From NCBI RefSeq assembly GCF_002849605.1, contig NZ_NPIB01000015.1, positions 47,169 through 111,168 of the forward strand: 64,000 bases of DNA, given 5' to 3'. Position numbers and translations under genes: made by a program. Source of the DNA: Photobacterium carnosum (lineage in GTDB: Bacteria; Pseudomonadota; Gammaproteobacteria; Enterobacterales; Vibrionaceae). Below, piece by piece: positions 9,141-18,165 of the stretch; position 1 is the first letter of the stretch, and each line of letters starts with the position of its first letter. The notes beneath the pieces were generated by a model. That model was given only the letters and a program-made list of their open reading frames with translations. It did not search any database and was not told the origin of the DNA.

Positions 9141-9356
9141 TTAGTACAGACGAACACGACGCGCGTTTTCGCGAGCCAATTTTTTCAGGTGACGCTTAAC
9201 TGCCGCTGCTTTAGCACGCTTACGTACAGTTGTTGGCTTTTCGAAGTGCTCACGACGACGAACTTCAGAAAGGATACCTGCTTTTTCGCAAGAGCGTTTG
9301 AAACGACGTAGTGCTACGTCAAACGGTTCGTTTTCACGTACTTTGATTACTGGCAT
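9141..9356 (-). CDS. rpsU: 30S ribosomal protein S21
   Basis: Small basic protein (71 residues, the E. coli length) on the 30S platform, needed for initiation on natural mRNAs. The sequence [20 protein letters not shown] and the ending [11 protein letters not shown] are those of the family. It is the first gene of the operon with rpoD and dnaG. Its leader contains the inverted repeat CTGAC/GTCAG (9390-9406, around TGACGTCA), which could fold near the start. No LexA box was found, unlike in the E. coli operon. Confidence 0.98.
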   Translation of the reverse strand: MPVIKVRENEPFDVALRRFKRSCEKAGILSEVRRREHFEKPTTVRKRAKAAAVKRHLKKLARENARRVRLY

Positions 9357-9425
9357 GTAATACTCACCTCAGAGTGATTCGGTTTAATACTGACGTCAAA
9401 TGTCAGATGATTAAAATGGTGCGAA

Positions 9426-9455
9426 ATTCTAATCTGATTTGGGGGTATTTGTAAA
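9426..9455 (-). promoter_or_regulatory. rpsU operon promoter
   Basis: On the minus strand TTTACA (9450-9455), 18-base spacer, TAGAAT (9426-9431), about 70 bases upstream of the rpsU ATG. It is divergent from tsaD. Confidence 0.6.
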
Positions 9456-9604
9456 GCATTCTACGCCTATGAACTGGTTAATTTGTGTTAACAGCGGTAA
9501 CATGGCACTTAATTACCCCTTTAAAAACCCGTATGAACTGTCGGTTGTTATTGAAAATAGACTGATTTTTTATATTGGCTCTCCGAATAGTAATAGAGGC
9601 TGTT

Positions 9605-10621
9605 ATGCGAATATTAGGCATTGAGACCTCCTGTGATGAAACAGGTATCGCAATTTTTGATGATGAAAAAGGTTTATTGGCACATGAACTTTACAGTCAA
9701 GTAAAGTTACATGCCGATTATGGCGGTGTGGTGCCTGAGTTAGCATCGCGCGATCACGTTAAAAAAACCATTCCCTTAATCATTGCGACATTAGCGGCTG
9801 CGGGGTTAACGCCAGAAGATCTTGATGGTGTTGCTTACACGGCTGGGCCTGGTCTTGTTGGTGCGTTATTGGTCGGCGCGACCATCGGTCGTAGCTTGGC
9901 GTATGCATGGGATTTACCTGCGGTTGCTGTGCACCACATGGAAGGCCATTTATTGGCTCCGATGTTGGAAGATAATCCACCGGAATTTCCTTTTGTAGCA
10001 TTGCTGGTTTCTGGCGGACATACCATGATGGTAGATGTGCGTGGAATTGGTGATTACAAGATCCTGGGTGAGTCAGTTGATGATGCCGCGGGTGAAGCCT
10101 TTGATAAGACGGCTAAAATGATGGGCTTAGATTACCCAGGCGGTCCACGACTGTCCAAAATGGCTGAACAGGGCACTCCGGGGAGATTTAAGTTCCCGCG
10201 TCCAATGACAGACCGCCCAGGGCTTGATTTTAGTTTTTCAGGTTTGAAAACATTTGCGGCGAATACGATTCGTGGCAATGATGATGATCCACAAACTCGG
10301 GCTGATATTGCGTATGCGTTCCAAGATGCTGTGGTGGATACGTTGGCAATTAAATGTAAGCGTGCACTAAAGCAAACGGGCTATAAGCGCCTAGTGATTG
10401 CCGGTGGTGTAAGTGCTAATCAAGCGTTACGTCAACAGCTTGAAACCATGATGAAAGGTATGCATGGTCAAGTGTTTTATCCGCGAACTGAGTTTTGTAC
10501 GGATAACGGCGCGATGATTGCTTATGCTGGTATGCAACGTTTGAAAAATCATGAGTTAATGGATCTTGGGGTGAAGGTTTACCCTCGTTGGCCTATCGAT
10601 CAATTACAACCTATTGCTTAA
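9605..10621 (+). CDS. tsaD: tRNA N6-adenosine threonylcarbamoyltransferase, catalytic subunit
   Basis: Transfers the threonylcarbamoyl group to A37 of ANN-reading tRNAs, with TsaB and TsaE. The start was set at the ATG giving [14 protein letters not shown], preceded by AGAGG; an upstream in-frame TTG would add ten residues not found in the family. The protein then has 338 residues (E. coli 337). Motifs are [10 protein letters not shown], with the two metal-binding histidines, and [16 protein letters not shown] and the C-terminal [13 protein letters not shown]. It is divergent from rpsU, as in E. coli. Confidence 0.97.
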   Translation: MRILGIETSCDETGIAIFDDEKGLLAHELYSQVKLHADYGGVVPELASRDHVKKTIPLIIATLAAAGLTPEDLDGVAYTAGPGLVGALLVGATIGRSLAYAWDLPAVAVHHMEGHLLAPMLEDNPPEFPFVALLVSGGHTMMVDVRGIGDYKILGESVDDAAGEAFDKTAKMMGLDYPGGPRLSKMAEQGTPGRFKFPRPMTDRPGLDFSFSGLKTFAANTIRGNDDDPQTRADIAYAFQDAVVDTLAIKCKRALKQTGYKRLVIAGGVSANQALRQQLETMMKGMHGQVFYPRTEFCTDNGAMIAYAGMQRLKNHELMDLGVKVYPRWPIDQLQPIA

Positions 10622-10645
10622 TAGTGATTATGTGTTGATCCGAAT

Positions 10646-10676
10646 AAAAAGCGAGAATATATATTCTCGCTTTTTT
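10646..10676. terminator. Bidirectional terminator between tsaD and plsY
   Basis: Perfect palindrome AAAAAGCGAGAATAT/ATATTCTCGCTTTTT with T-runs on both strands, between two convergent genes. Confidence 0.92.
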
Positions 10677-10697
10677 TGTGTTTTTTCTGCATTTTCA

Positions 10698-11309
10698 TTA
10701 CTTTTCATTGCTTTTACGAGCAAATTTTCGCCATATTTTTTTTTCGTCACCATCGAGTAAACGACGAATGTTATCTTGATGACGAAAGAGAATTAAGCAA
10801 GAAAGCATGGCAACTGGCATGGTGTATTCGGGTTTTATCATCCATGTCATTAATGGTGCGATAAGTGCTGTGATTAATGATGCGAGTGATGAATACCCCG
10901 TGAGTGTTAACGCTAATATCCAAATAATAATTAAACTACCACTAAGATCCCAGCCGATTGGAGCTAATGCGCCAAGTGCTGTTGCTACCCCTTTCCCGCC
11001 TTGAAAATGAAAGAAAATGGGGTAGATATGACCTAGACAAGCGGCGATCCCTATGATGCCTAATAAGAATGGATTTAAGCCAAAAAAATAGCTTAACCAC
11101 ACTGGAATCATCCCTTTTAGAATATCGGCAACTAAAACTAATATTGCGGCAGTTTTACCTCCAAGGCGAAGTACATTTGTCGCACCTGGATTGAGTGAAC
11201 CATGGGTTCGAGGATCGGGAAAATGGTACAGTTTTGAAATTAATACTGCACTGGAAATAGATCCTAATAAATAGGCCGCAATGATCATCAATAACGCTAA
11301 TGGTGTCAT
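10698..11309 (-). CDS. plsY: Glycerol-3-phosphate acyltransferase PlsY
   Basis: Inner-membrane enzyme that moves the acyl group from acyl-phosphate to glycerol-3-phosphate, the first step of phospholipid synthesis. The protein has 203 residues (E. coli YgiH 205). It has five hydrophobic segments and three conserved loops: [28 protein letters not shown] (phosphate-binding), and [14 protein letters not shown]. It is convergent with tsaD and divergent from folB. The C-terminal tail is basic, as in the family. Confidence 0.97.
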   Translation of the reverse strand: MTPLALLMIIAAYLLGSISSAVLISKLYHFPDPRTHGSLNPGATNVLRLGGKTAAILVLVADILKGMIPVWLSYFFGLNPFLLGIIGIAACLGHIYPIFFHFQGGKGVATALGALAPIGWDLSGSLIIIWILALTLTGYSSLASLITALIAPLMTWMIKPEYTMPVAMLSCLILFRHQDNIRRLLDGDEKKIWRKFARKSNEK

Positions 11310-11328
11310 GCAATATTCCGATTATTTG

Positions 11329-11489
11329 AAAGATAAGTGCTGCTATTTATTGTTGCTAAATGTTAGCTAGATCTTATCTTTATCAATATTGGTACTGATA
11401 AATATCAGCGTGTTTATGGCTGTGATATAGTCACGATTATGGTCAACATTGAGTATGTTGTTGGCCTGTTAGCATTTATCAATGCTAAC
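11329..11489. promoter_or_regulatory. plsY-folB intergenic region with two inverted repeats
   Basis: The 251-base divergent region holds AAAGATAAG (11329-11337) with CTTATCTTT (11373-11381), and GTTAGCATT (11468-11476) with AATGCTAAC (11481-11489) around a four-base loop. The second is about 70 bases upstream of folB and could be an operator or a leader hairpin. Neither matches a regulator site that I know. Confidence 0.4.
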
Positions 11490-11560
11490 TAATATAGCCT
11501 GATAATACGCGTTTTTGTGTGTATTAGGTATCCGACCTCTAACAAAATTAGCGATTAAAT

Positions 11561-11914
11561 ATGGACACGGTATTTATAGAACAACTCGACGTTATCGCCA
11601 CTATTGGAGTGTATGACTGGGAGCAACAAATTAAACAAAAATTGGTAGTAGATTTAGAGATGGCTCACGATAATCGTCCTGCAGCTATGAGTGATGATGT
11701 TAATTTAGCGTTAGATTATTCGACGGTAAGTACTGCTGTTACTGAGCATATTACTCAAGGTCGTTTTTTGTTAGTTGAGCGTGTTGCTGAAGATATTGCT
11801 AGTTTGATTATGACGCGTTTTGCTGTGCCGTGGATAAAAGTACGGATCACTAAACCTGGTGCCATTGCTAATGCGCGCGGGGTTGGGGTTCAAATTGAGC
11901 GAGGCATTAAGTAG
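11561..11914 (+). CDS. folB: Dihydroneopterin aldolase
   Basis: Splits 7,8-dihydroneopterin to 6-hydroxymethyl-dihydropterin and glycolaldehyde in folate synthesis (and epimerises it). The protein has 117 residues, close to E. coli FolB at 122. It starts MDTVFIEQLDVIATIGVYDWE; the catalytic Tyr and Glu lie in GVYDWEQ, and the Lys lies in VRITKPGA. The stop overlaps the folK start (TAGTG), so the two consecutive steps are translationally coupled. Confidence 0.96.
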   Translation: MDTVFIEQLDVIATIGVYDWEQQIKQKLVVDLEMAHDNRPAAMSDDVNLALDYSTVSTAVTEHITQGRFLLVERVAEDIASLIMTRFAVPWIKVRITKPGAIANARGVGVQIERGIK

Positions 11915-12387
11915 TGATCACCGCTTATATCAGCATTGGCAGCAATATTGATCGTGAATATTATTTACCAGCTGGCGTAAAAGCAGTTGCACAATTGGCC
12001 AGTTCATGGCGAATGTCACGTGTGTTTGAAGCTGAACCGGTTGGTTTTGACGGTGATAATTTTTTTAATAGTGTTATTGAAATAAAAACGTCATTGTCAT
12101 TAGCTACTTTGCAGCTGTCATTGAAAAACATTGAGCGTCAACTGGGTCGACCTGAAAATACTCAAAAAAATCAAAGCCGTACCATTGATCTTGATATTTT
12201 ATTGTATGGTGATGTTATCTGTGAGTGCTCACCAACAATACCGCGTTCTGATCTGTATAAATTTGCTTTTGTACTCTGGCCGATGAATGAGTTATGTCCT
12301 GAGTTAGTTATTCCCGGACAACAACAGACGATTGCTGAGTTATGGCAACATTTTTCACCTCAACAGTCATTATGGCCTGTTGAATAA
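11914..12387 (+). CDS. folK: 2-Amino-4-hydroxy-6-hydroxymethyldihydropteridine diphosphokinase
   Basis: Transfers pyrophosphate from ATP to the FolB product, the next step in folate synthesis. The protein has 157 residues (E. coli FolK 159). The start is GTG, overlapping the folB TAG. Motifs are YISIGSNI, VGFDGDNFFNSV, QLGR, and the HPPK signature RTIDLDILLYGD. The common HPR motif reads IPRSDLYKFAFVLWPM. In many bacteria folK has more than one copy; a second, pan-linked copy may exist elsewhere in the genome. Confidence 0.95.
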   Translation: MITAYISIGSNIDREYYLPAGVKAVAQLASSWRMSRVFEAEPVGFDGDNFFNSVIEIKTSLSLATLQLSLKNIERQLGRPENTQKNQSRTIDLDILLYGDVICECSPTIPRSDLYKFAFVLWPMNELCPELVIPGQQQTIAELWQHFSPQQSLWPVE

Positions 12388-12442
12388 TATCGAGTAAACT
12401 ATTGCTTGCAGCAATGGATATAACCTAAATTAAGGATAATGA

Positions 12443-13246
12443 ATGAGTCACTTTGAAGCGATCATGCTTGCTCTATTACAGGGATTAACAGAGTTTTTAC
12501 CTGTATCGAGTTCTGCCCATCTTATTTTACCGTCAGAAATCTTGGGGTGGCCAGATCAAGGGTTGGCATTTGATGTTGCGGTGCATGTGGGTACGTTATT
12601 AGCGGTAATGATTTATTTCCGTAAAGAAGTTGTTACGCTTCTTAGCGCATGGATAGCTTCAATTTTTAAGCGTCAACATAATGCTGAATCTAAATTGGCA
12701 TGGATGATTGTTATTTCAACGATTCCAGCCTGTATTTTTGGCTTGTTGATGAAAGATTTCATTGAGATGTATTTGCGTTCTGCGTGGGTTATTGCTTGTA
12801 CAACCATTATTTTTGGCTTGCTGTTATGGTGGGTTGATAAGCATGCGAAGCAGACCGATGATGAATATCAGACCACATGGAAAAGTGCAGTTTTAATTGG
12901 TTTAGCTCAAGCAGCAGCAATTATTCCGGGCACATCTCGCTCTGGTGCAACCATGACTGCGGCATTATATTTAGGTTTTACACGTGAGGCGGCAGCACGG
13001 TTCTCGTTTTTAATGTCGATTCCCATTATTCTGCTTGCGGGTGGGTACTTAGGTCTTAAATTGGTGACGGGGCCTGAATCAATTGATGTTAGTAACCTCA
13101 GTATTGGGATCGCGGTTTCATTTGTCAGCGCTTATGCGTGTATTCATGTATTCCTAAAGTTGGTGACCCGTTTAGGTATGATGCCGTTTGTTATCTATCG
13201 TTTAATCTTAGGCGTTGGTTTGATCTTGTTTTTATTGTCAAAATAA
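12443..13246 (+). CDS. uppP: Undecaprenyl-diphosphate phosphatase
   Basis: Membrane phosphatase that recycles the undecaprenyl lipid carrier for peptidoglycan and other envelope polymers; overexpression gives bacitracin resistance (bacA). The protein has 267 residues (E. coli 273) and about eight membrane segments. The two signature loops are intact: [14 protein letters not shown] near the N-terminus and [16 protein letters not shown] around residues 159-174. It is placed between folK and cca, as in E. coli. Confidence 0.97.
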   Translation: MSHFEAIMLALLQGLTEFLPVSSSAHLILPSEILGWPDQGLAFDVAVHVGTLLAVMIYFRKEVVTLLSAWIASIFKRQHNAESKLAWMIVISTIPACIFGLLMKDFIEMYLRSAWVIACTTIIFGLLLWWVDKHAKQTDDEYQTTWKSAVLIGLAQAAAIIPGTSRSGATMTAALYLGFTREAAARFSFLMSIPIILLAGGYLGLKLVTGPESIDVSNLSIGIAVSFVSAYACIHVFLKLVTRLGMMPFVIYRLILGVGLILFLLSK

Positions 13247-13265
13247 TTTCAGATAAACGAGTGAC

Positions 13266-13298
13266 AAAAAAGCCGACATTATATATGTCGGCTTTTTT
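13266..13298. terminator. Terminator between uppP and cca
   Basis: AAAAAAGCCGACAT (13266-13279) / ATGTCGGCTTTTTT (13285-13298); serves both convergent genes. Confidence 0.93.
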
Positions 13299-13309
13299 GT
13301 GGTGACGTA

Positions 13310-14539
13310 TTAGTTTCGAGTGCGTTGTAAATATTCATCAACCGCGAGTGCGCGGGCTTGTGCTAATTGATGTTTGATTTCAACGCCAGTGAACCCGGCT
13401 GCAATAATCGGAGCCACGGGGACTGCTTGAGCGATATCAAAAGTGGCGATAGTGATATCAGCTTGTGGATAGGCTGTATCTTCTAAACCTTGACGACCAC
13501 GCGCATCTGCGCGACAACATATTGCCAGTTGTTCAATACGTTGTGGTTTTCGCCATGCGTCTATTTGATCAAAAATGGTAATAAAGGTGCTAGCTCGCAT
13601 CTCTTGGGCGTGATGGATTTTAGTATGTTGAGCGCATACTAACAGTGCTAAATCACGATAATCATTGGGCACTTTGATCCGTTGACACAACTGTTTAATC
13701 GGTTTGATACCGTCACGACAATGGGTTTTATGATGGGGTAAATCATCTTTAGGGGAGAGTGCTTTGCCAAGATCATGCACTTGGGCTGCAAAACGGATGA
13801 TTGTATCATCACTAAGTATTGCTGCTTGTTTTGCTACGAGCAGAGTATGAATGCCACAATCTATTTCTGGGTGCCATTTTGTCGGTTGTGGTATGCCAAA
13901 TAAGGCATCGATTTCAGGCATAATTACCGCTAAAGCACCACATTGGCGTAATACGCTTAAAAAGATCTGTGGATCATTGCTTGAAAGCGATTTGTGCCAC
14001 TCAAGCCATACTCGCTCTGGGGTTAAGTTGGCTAATTCACCACTGACCACAATTTCTTGCATTAATGCCATCGTTTCTGCGGCAATGGTAAAGCCTAAGT
14101 GAGCAAAGCGTGCGGCAAAACGGGCAACGCGTAATACTCGCAATGGATCTTCGCTAAATGCAGGTGAAACATGACGTAAGATCTTATGCTCGAGATCATA
14201 TTGGCCATGGTAAGGATCGATGAGTTGCCCTTGTTGATCTTGGGCAATCGCATTAATGGTTAAATCACGTCGTAATAGATCTTGTTCGAGGGTAACATCA
14301 GCAGCTGCATAACAGCTAAAGCCAGTGTAACCATGGCCTGATTTACGCTCGGTACGTGCAAGGGCATATTCTTGTTTAGTCCGAGGATGTAGAAAAACGG
14401 GGAAATCACTGCCAATTTGCTCATAACCTAATTTAAGCATGGCCATTGGCGTCGTGCCAACAATAACCCAGTCTTGATCTGTTATAGGTAAGCCTAATAA
14501 AGTGTCGCGAACAGCACCACCGACAAGATAGGTTTGCAA
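13310..14539 (-). CDS. cca: CCA-adding tRNA nucleotidyltransferase with HD phosphohydrolase domain
   Basis: Adds or repairs the 3' CCA of tRNAs without a template. The protein has 409 residues (E. coli 412). The N-terminal class II nucleotidyltransferase head has [15 protein letters not shown] and DQDWVIVG, giving the metal-binding Asp pair. The neck includes [12 protein letters not shown] and the nucleotide-selecting ERVWLEW region. The C-terminal HD domain (about 225-330) has VHDLGK, expected to give 2',3'-cyclic phosphodiesterase and phosphatase activity. Both tRNAs in this window already encode CCA, so repair is the likely main job. Confidence 0.97.
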   Translation of the reverse strand: MQTYLVGGAVRDTLLGLPITDQDWVIVGTTPMAMLKLGYEQIGSDFPVFLHPRTKQEYALARTERKSGHGYTGFSCYAAADVTLEQDLLRRDLTINAIAQDQQGQLIDPYHGQYDLEHKILRHVSPAFSEDPLRVLRVARFAARFAHLGFTIAAETMALMQEIVVSGELANLTPERVWLEWHKSLSSNDPQIFLSVLRQCGALAVIMPEIDALFGIPQPTKWHPEIDCGIHTLLVAKQAAILSDDTIIRFAAQVHDLGKALSPKDDLPHHKTHCRDGIKPIKQLCQRIKVPNDYRDLALLVCAQHTKIHHAQEMRASTFITIFDQIDAWRKPQRIEQLAICCRADARGRQGLEDTAYPQADITIATFDIAQAVPVAPIIAAGFTGVEIKHQLAQARALAVDEYLQRTRN

Positions 14540-14578
14540 TGAAGACTCCTTAATACCACGCGGGCTAATAGTTGTAAG

Positions 14579-14607
14579 TCACCATTATCATTGCATGATA
14601 ATGGTGA
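14579..14607. promoter_or_regulatory. Long palindrome between cca and exeA
   Basis: TCACCATTATCAT (14579-14591), three-base loop, ATGATAATGGTGA (14595-14607): 13 bp with no mismatch. It starts 40 bases upstream of cca and lies 162 bases upstream of exeA, with no T-run after it. It could be an operator for either gene or a cruciform. The remaining part of this 229-base gap shows nothing that I can assign. Confidence 0.5.
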
Positions 14608-14768
14608 TCGGTATTATTTTATTAACCAATATACACTGGTTTGTTGATGTCATCATGATAGCAAATATCGATCAGTAATGAGAGTTTGTCAGTACTAAGT
14701 TTTTTTATATTGTTGATGATGTTATCGATAATTTATTCCTAAATAATGTTAAGTATTAGAGTATAGAT

Positions 14769-16385
14769 ATGTACCAAGATTTTTTTGGCATAAACGAAGC
14801 GCCATTTTCAATTGTGCCAAGTGCCCGTTTTCTTTACCTCAGTGAGCGTCATCGAGAAGCGTTAACTCACATGTTGTCAGGGTTAACCGATGGCGGTGGT
14901 TTTGGGTTACTAACGGGTGAAGTTGGTACCGGGAAAACTACAATATTACGTGCAATGATTTCGCGATTACCGCAACAAGCACAAGTGGCTGTGATCCTCA
15001 ATCCAGCTTTATCATCCTATGATCTACTGGCCACTATCTGTGATGAACTAGGATTATTTTACCGTGATGGAGCCAGTTTTAAGCAACTAACGGATATTAT
15101 TTATCGGCATCTTATTGCTAATCATGCAGTGGGTAAGCAAACACTACTATTGGTTGATGAAGCGCAGCATTTAATGCCAGATGTGCTAGAACAATTGCGT
15201 TTGTTGACCAATTTGGAAACTGATAGTCGAAAATTATTAAAGGTCGTATTAATTGGTCAACCCGAATTACAGCAATTATTACAACAAGAACGTTTACGCC
15301 AATTAGCACAACGGATCACTTCCCGTTACCACTTGCTGCCATTGACCGAAACTGAAGTTAATGAATATATTCATTACCGTCTTAATGCGGTTGATTGTTT
15401 ATATCCTGTCTTTAATACCAGCATTGTCAGTTATATCGCTAAACAAACTCAAGGTGTACCGCGGTTAATTAACTTGGTGTGCAATAAATCGATGCAGTTA
15501 GCGTGTCAGGGCGGCGTTCACAGTGTGACCAAAGCAATGGTGGTTCAAGCCTGTGAAGATATATTGAGTTGGCAAGTACCATCAGTGGCTTCGTCACGTT
15601 CACGTTTAACATGGCTGCCATGGACAATAGCAGCGGCACTGTGTGGTGTGATGGCAACGGTGGCATGGCAATATTGGCCTCAAATAAATACTCAGACACA
15701 ACCTTTAGCCGCCACGTCTTCTTCGCCAGTGGCAACAACGGATACTGCACCGTTAACAACGGCAGTCGTCAATACTGAAACTCGATTAGTGACAGCGATT
15801 AATGACAGTCGTAACCAACGTAATGCGATGCAAAGTCTGTATCAATTATGGGGCTTTGATACTGCATTAAATCAGGCAACGTGCGCGACAAGCTCTCGCA
15901 TTGCATTGACGTGTTTTTCTGGTTCAACGACATTAACGCGATTAGGATTGATTAATCGTCCGGTGATCGTGGCCCTTAATGATGGTAAACAGCAGCCTTT
16001 CTATGCGGTTGTGTATGCGATTACGAGTGATCGAATCGAGTTATTATTAGATAAACAACGTATTTCAGTGATGCCAGCATGGTTTGAAGCTCGTTGGAAT
16101 GGTCACTTTAGTTTGCTATGGCGTCCACCGCTAGGAAATAAAACCACGATTCGTTTTGGTCAAAGTGGCGCGCGAGTCGCATGGTTAAATCAGCAGTTAA
16201 ATACTTTCTTAGGTGATAATGGTTCACAGATTAGTTACTTTGATCAAACGGTATTGGATAAATTACGTCGTTTTCAACGTGCGCAAGATATTACTGCTGA
16301 TGGTATTGCTGGCCCCATGACCTTAATGATTCTTGATGCTGCGCTTAATCTTCCTGGACCGACGTTACAACCGGAGCAAATCTAA
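14769..16385 (+). CDS. exeA: Type II secretion assembly ATPase GspA/ExeA
   Basis: AAA ATPase that works with ExeB to place the secretin ExeD (GspD) in the outer membrane through the peptidoglycan. The protein has 538 residues. The N-terminal ATPase domain (about 1-265) has Walker A GEVGTGKTT and Walker B TLLLVDEAQH; one membrane segment lies near 276-296 (WLPWTIAAALCGVMATVAW). The periplasmic part ends with a peptidoglycan-binding domain (about 455-525, LRRFQRAQDITADGIAGPMT). It is coupled to exeB by a one-base TAATG-type overlap. The gsp structural genes are not in this window, which is normal in Vibrionaceae. Confidence 0.93.
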   Translation: MYQDFFGINEAPFSIVPSARFLYLSERHREALTHMLSGLTDGGGFGLLTGEVGTGKTTILRAMISRLPQQAQVAVILNPALSSYDLLATICDELGLFYRDGASFKQLTDIIYRHLIANHAVGKQTLLLVDEAQHLMPDVLEQLRLLTNLETDSRKLLKVVLIGQPELQQLLQQERLRQLAQRITSRYHLLPLTETEVNEYIHYRLNAVDCLYPVFNTSIVSYIAKQTQGVPRLINLVCNKSMQLACQGGVHSVTKAMVVQACEDILSWQVPSVASSRSRLTWLPWTIAAALCGVMATVAWQYWPQINTQTQPLAATSSSPVATTDTAPLTTAVVNTETRLVTAINDSRNQRNAMQSLYQLWGFDTALNQATCATSSRIALTCFSGSTTLTRLGLINRPVIVALNDGKQQPFYAVVYAITSDRIELLLDKQRISVMPAWFEARWNGHFSLLWRPPLGNKTTIRFGQSGARVAWLNQQLNTFLGDNGSQISYFDQTVLDKLRRFQRAQDITADGIAGPMTLMILDAALNLPGPTLQPEQI

Positions 16386-17341
16386 TGTCTCAGTTATTAA
16401 CGGCTTTAAAACAATCAGATGAAAATAATGTGACTCAATTAAGCCGTGGGAATACTAATGGCGAGACTATGAAAATTGTGCATCCGATGCGTACTGTTAA
16501 GGCGCAACAATCGCGAATTAAGTGGGTGATGCCGATAATTATTGCTTTATTACCTGCCGCCTCGATTGTAGCTTATAAGGTTTATCAACAACACTCAGTT
16601 ATTACAACGGCAGCGCTTAATCATCAACCAGAATTAAAGGCTGTAGCATTAGCTGTATCAACACATTCCGTGTCGCAACCACCGAATAAACAAGCGCTAC
16701 ACTTAACTCAAGCGACGGCGGATACCGATGTAATATTTATGGCATATCCCGATTTGGTTACTGAACCCTTACCGATCAGTGATAGTCTTTATTCTGCTTC
16801 TCCTGCCTATTCATTAAATGATGATAGCGAGAGTCAATATGCTGATCTTGGTCCAACGTATGATGATGTAGCCGTACAGTCGCCAGTTAAACATGTTACA
16901 AAAGCCGCTGCTATTTCTTATGATCCTTATAAGCTCGATAATCTTGATTTATCTGGTTTATCACCAGATATTGCCGCTAAACTTAAATCAGCAATTGTGG
17001 CGACTGATGGCGAACAATATCAAGATAGCGAGGTTGATCGTAGTAACGCTGATCGTAATGCAATCAAGCCTCATTCAACGGTAACTAAGGCACCTAAAAG
17101 TAACGTTATTCCAATTGGTTTATTGCCAAATACAGTGCAACGTCTGTTACCGAAAATGAATTTTAATCAACATATTTACTCTTCTACACCGACGAAAAGG
17201 TGGGTTAAGGTTAATGGTCATGAGCGCCATCAGGGCGATATCATCGCCCCTGGGGTTAAGTTAGTTAAGATTGAATCTCGCGATGTGATCTTAACGTTTG
17301 ATGGTTATGAAATTAGTATGCCAGCGCTATCTGAATGGTAA
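16385..17341 (+). CDS. exeB: Type II secretion assembly protein GspB/ExeB
   Basis: Partner of ExeA in secretin assembly. The protein has 318 residues with a short cytoplasmic start, one membrane helix (about 45-62, WVMPIIIALLPAASIVAYKV) and a low-complexity periplasmic linker. The C-terminal GspB domain (about 255-318) shows RWVKVNGHERHQGDIIAPGVKL and ends VILTFDGYEISMPALSEW. The linker is poorly conserved in the family, so only the two ends support the call. A strong terminator follows. Confidence 0.9.
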   Translation: MSQLLTALKQSDENNVTQLSRGNTNGETMKIVHPMRTVKAQQSRIKWVMPIIIALLPAASIVAYKVYQQHSVITTAALNHQPELKAVALAVSTHSVSQPPNKQALHLTQATADTDVIFMAYPDLVTEPLPISDSLYSASPAYSLNDDSESQYADLGPTYDDVAVQSPVKHVTKAAAISYDPYKLDNLDLSGLSPDIAAKLKSAIVATDGEQYQDSEVDRSNADRNAIKPHSTVTKAPKSNVIPIGLLPNTVQRLLPKMNFNQHIYSSTPTKRWVKVNGHERHQGDIIAPGVKLVKIESRDVILTFDGYEISMPALSEW

Positions 17342-17360
17342 TTAACGCGAAGTGAAAATC

Positions 17361-17390
17361 AAAAAAGGCAGCCAATTGGCTGCCTTTTTT
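17361..17390. terminator. exeB / ygiM terminator
   Basis: Perfect palindrome AAAAAAGGCAGCCAA/TTGGCTGCCTTTTTT between convergent genes. Confidence 0.93.
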
Positions 17391-17439
17391 ATTGGTATCT
17401 GACGTCTTTATAATAACATGCGCTGTTATTTAGGAATGT

Positions 17440-18051
17440 TTATGCCCAACCATTCGTACGCTTACGGCGACGGGGGGTAATATGGGGTAATAGCAATCCC
17501 AATAACAAACCAACCCCCGCTACGAGGCCGCCATAAGTAAACCATTTCATTAATAAATCATCTTTTTGAGTATCAATTTTGGCACGTAGGTTACGCACTT
17601 CATCTTGAGCGATGGTTAATTCATTTTGTAATTGGGTATTACGTGTTTCTAATGTACTAATCTGACTATTACGTTGAGCCAAAGCACTATTTAAATCACT
17701 GTGTTTATTATCATTCGTAGAGAGTGCTTCTACTAGCTTGGCTTTGACGGTGGTTAATTCTGTTTCAAGTACGGGCAGACGTTCTTGCAATGCAAGATCT
17801 GTTGAGATGAACTTGGATTCAATCCAGCCAGTACGACCTTTAGTATCTGTAATACGACTATAACCGTTATCTTTTTCTAATAGTGTAACGGGCGAGCCTG
17901 CATTAACACTACCGACAATACGGTATTGACTGCCCGGACCTTTTAATAGGTAAGTAAATAAGTTGTCAGAAATATAATGGGTTTGTTCAGCATTAGCTAT
18001 CGGGCTAATTAGTGTAAAACATAACAAAAAAAAGCTTATGAGGTGCTTCAC
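17440..18051 (-). CDS. ygiM: SH3-domain membrane protein, YgiM type (TIGR04211)
   Basis: Inner-membrane protein of unknown function. The start is set at GTG 18051, eight bases after AAGGA, which gives a 203-residue protein (E. coli YgiM 206) starting with a signal peptide (about 1-21, ending IANA). A longer frame reaching 18162 would bury that signal. A bacterial SH3 domain follows (about 22-90, with GPGSQYRIVGSV and GRTGWIESKF). Then come a coiled coil (about 95-165) and a C-terminal membrane helix (about 170-191) with a basic tail. The layout suggests an envelope role, but no activity is known. Confidence 0.88.
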   Translation of the reverse strand: MKHLISFFLLCFTLISPIANAEQTHYISDNLFTYLLKGPGSQYRIVGSVNAGSPVTLLEKDNGYSRITDTKGRTGWIESKFISTDLALQERLPVLETELTTVKAKLVEALSTNDNKHSDLNSALAQRNSQISTLETRNTQLQNELTIAQDEVRNLRAKIDTQKDDLLMKWFTYGGLVAGVGLLLGLLLPHITPRRRKRTNGWA

Positions 18052-18123
18052 TATCGAATCCTTGATGAACCTGAAATGGTTAGAGGTCGAGGATAGTAAG
18101 GGCTTTGTAGGAAGGGAGCAAGA

Positions 18124-18150
18124 AAAGAGAGAGGGGATACCTCTCTCTTT
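18124..18150 (-). terminator. pit terminator
   Basis: AAAGAGAGAGG (18124-18134) / CCTCTCTCTTT (18140-18150), 15 bases past the pit stop, with TTTTCTTG after the stem on the minus strand. Confidence 0.75.
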
Positions 18151-18165
18151 GAACTCTGCCACTCT

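Noticed and set aside
9357..9480. LexA box upstream of rpsU, as in E. coli
   Set aside because: No CTGT-N8-ACAG was found; only a CTGAC/GTCAG repeat is present.
9439..9624. 61-codon plus-strand ORF before tsaD
   Set aside because: It overlaps the rpsU promoter and the tsaD start, and has no ribosome-binding site.
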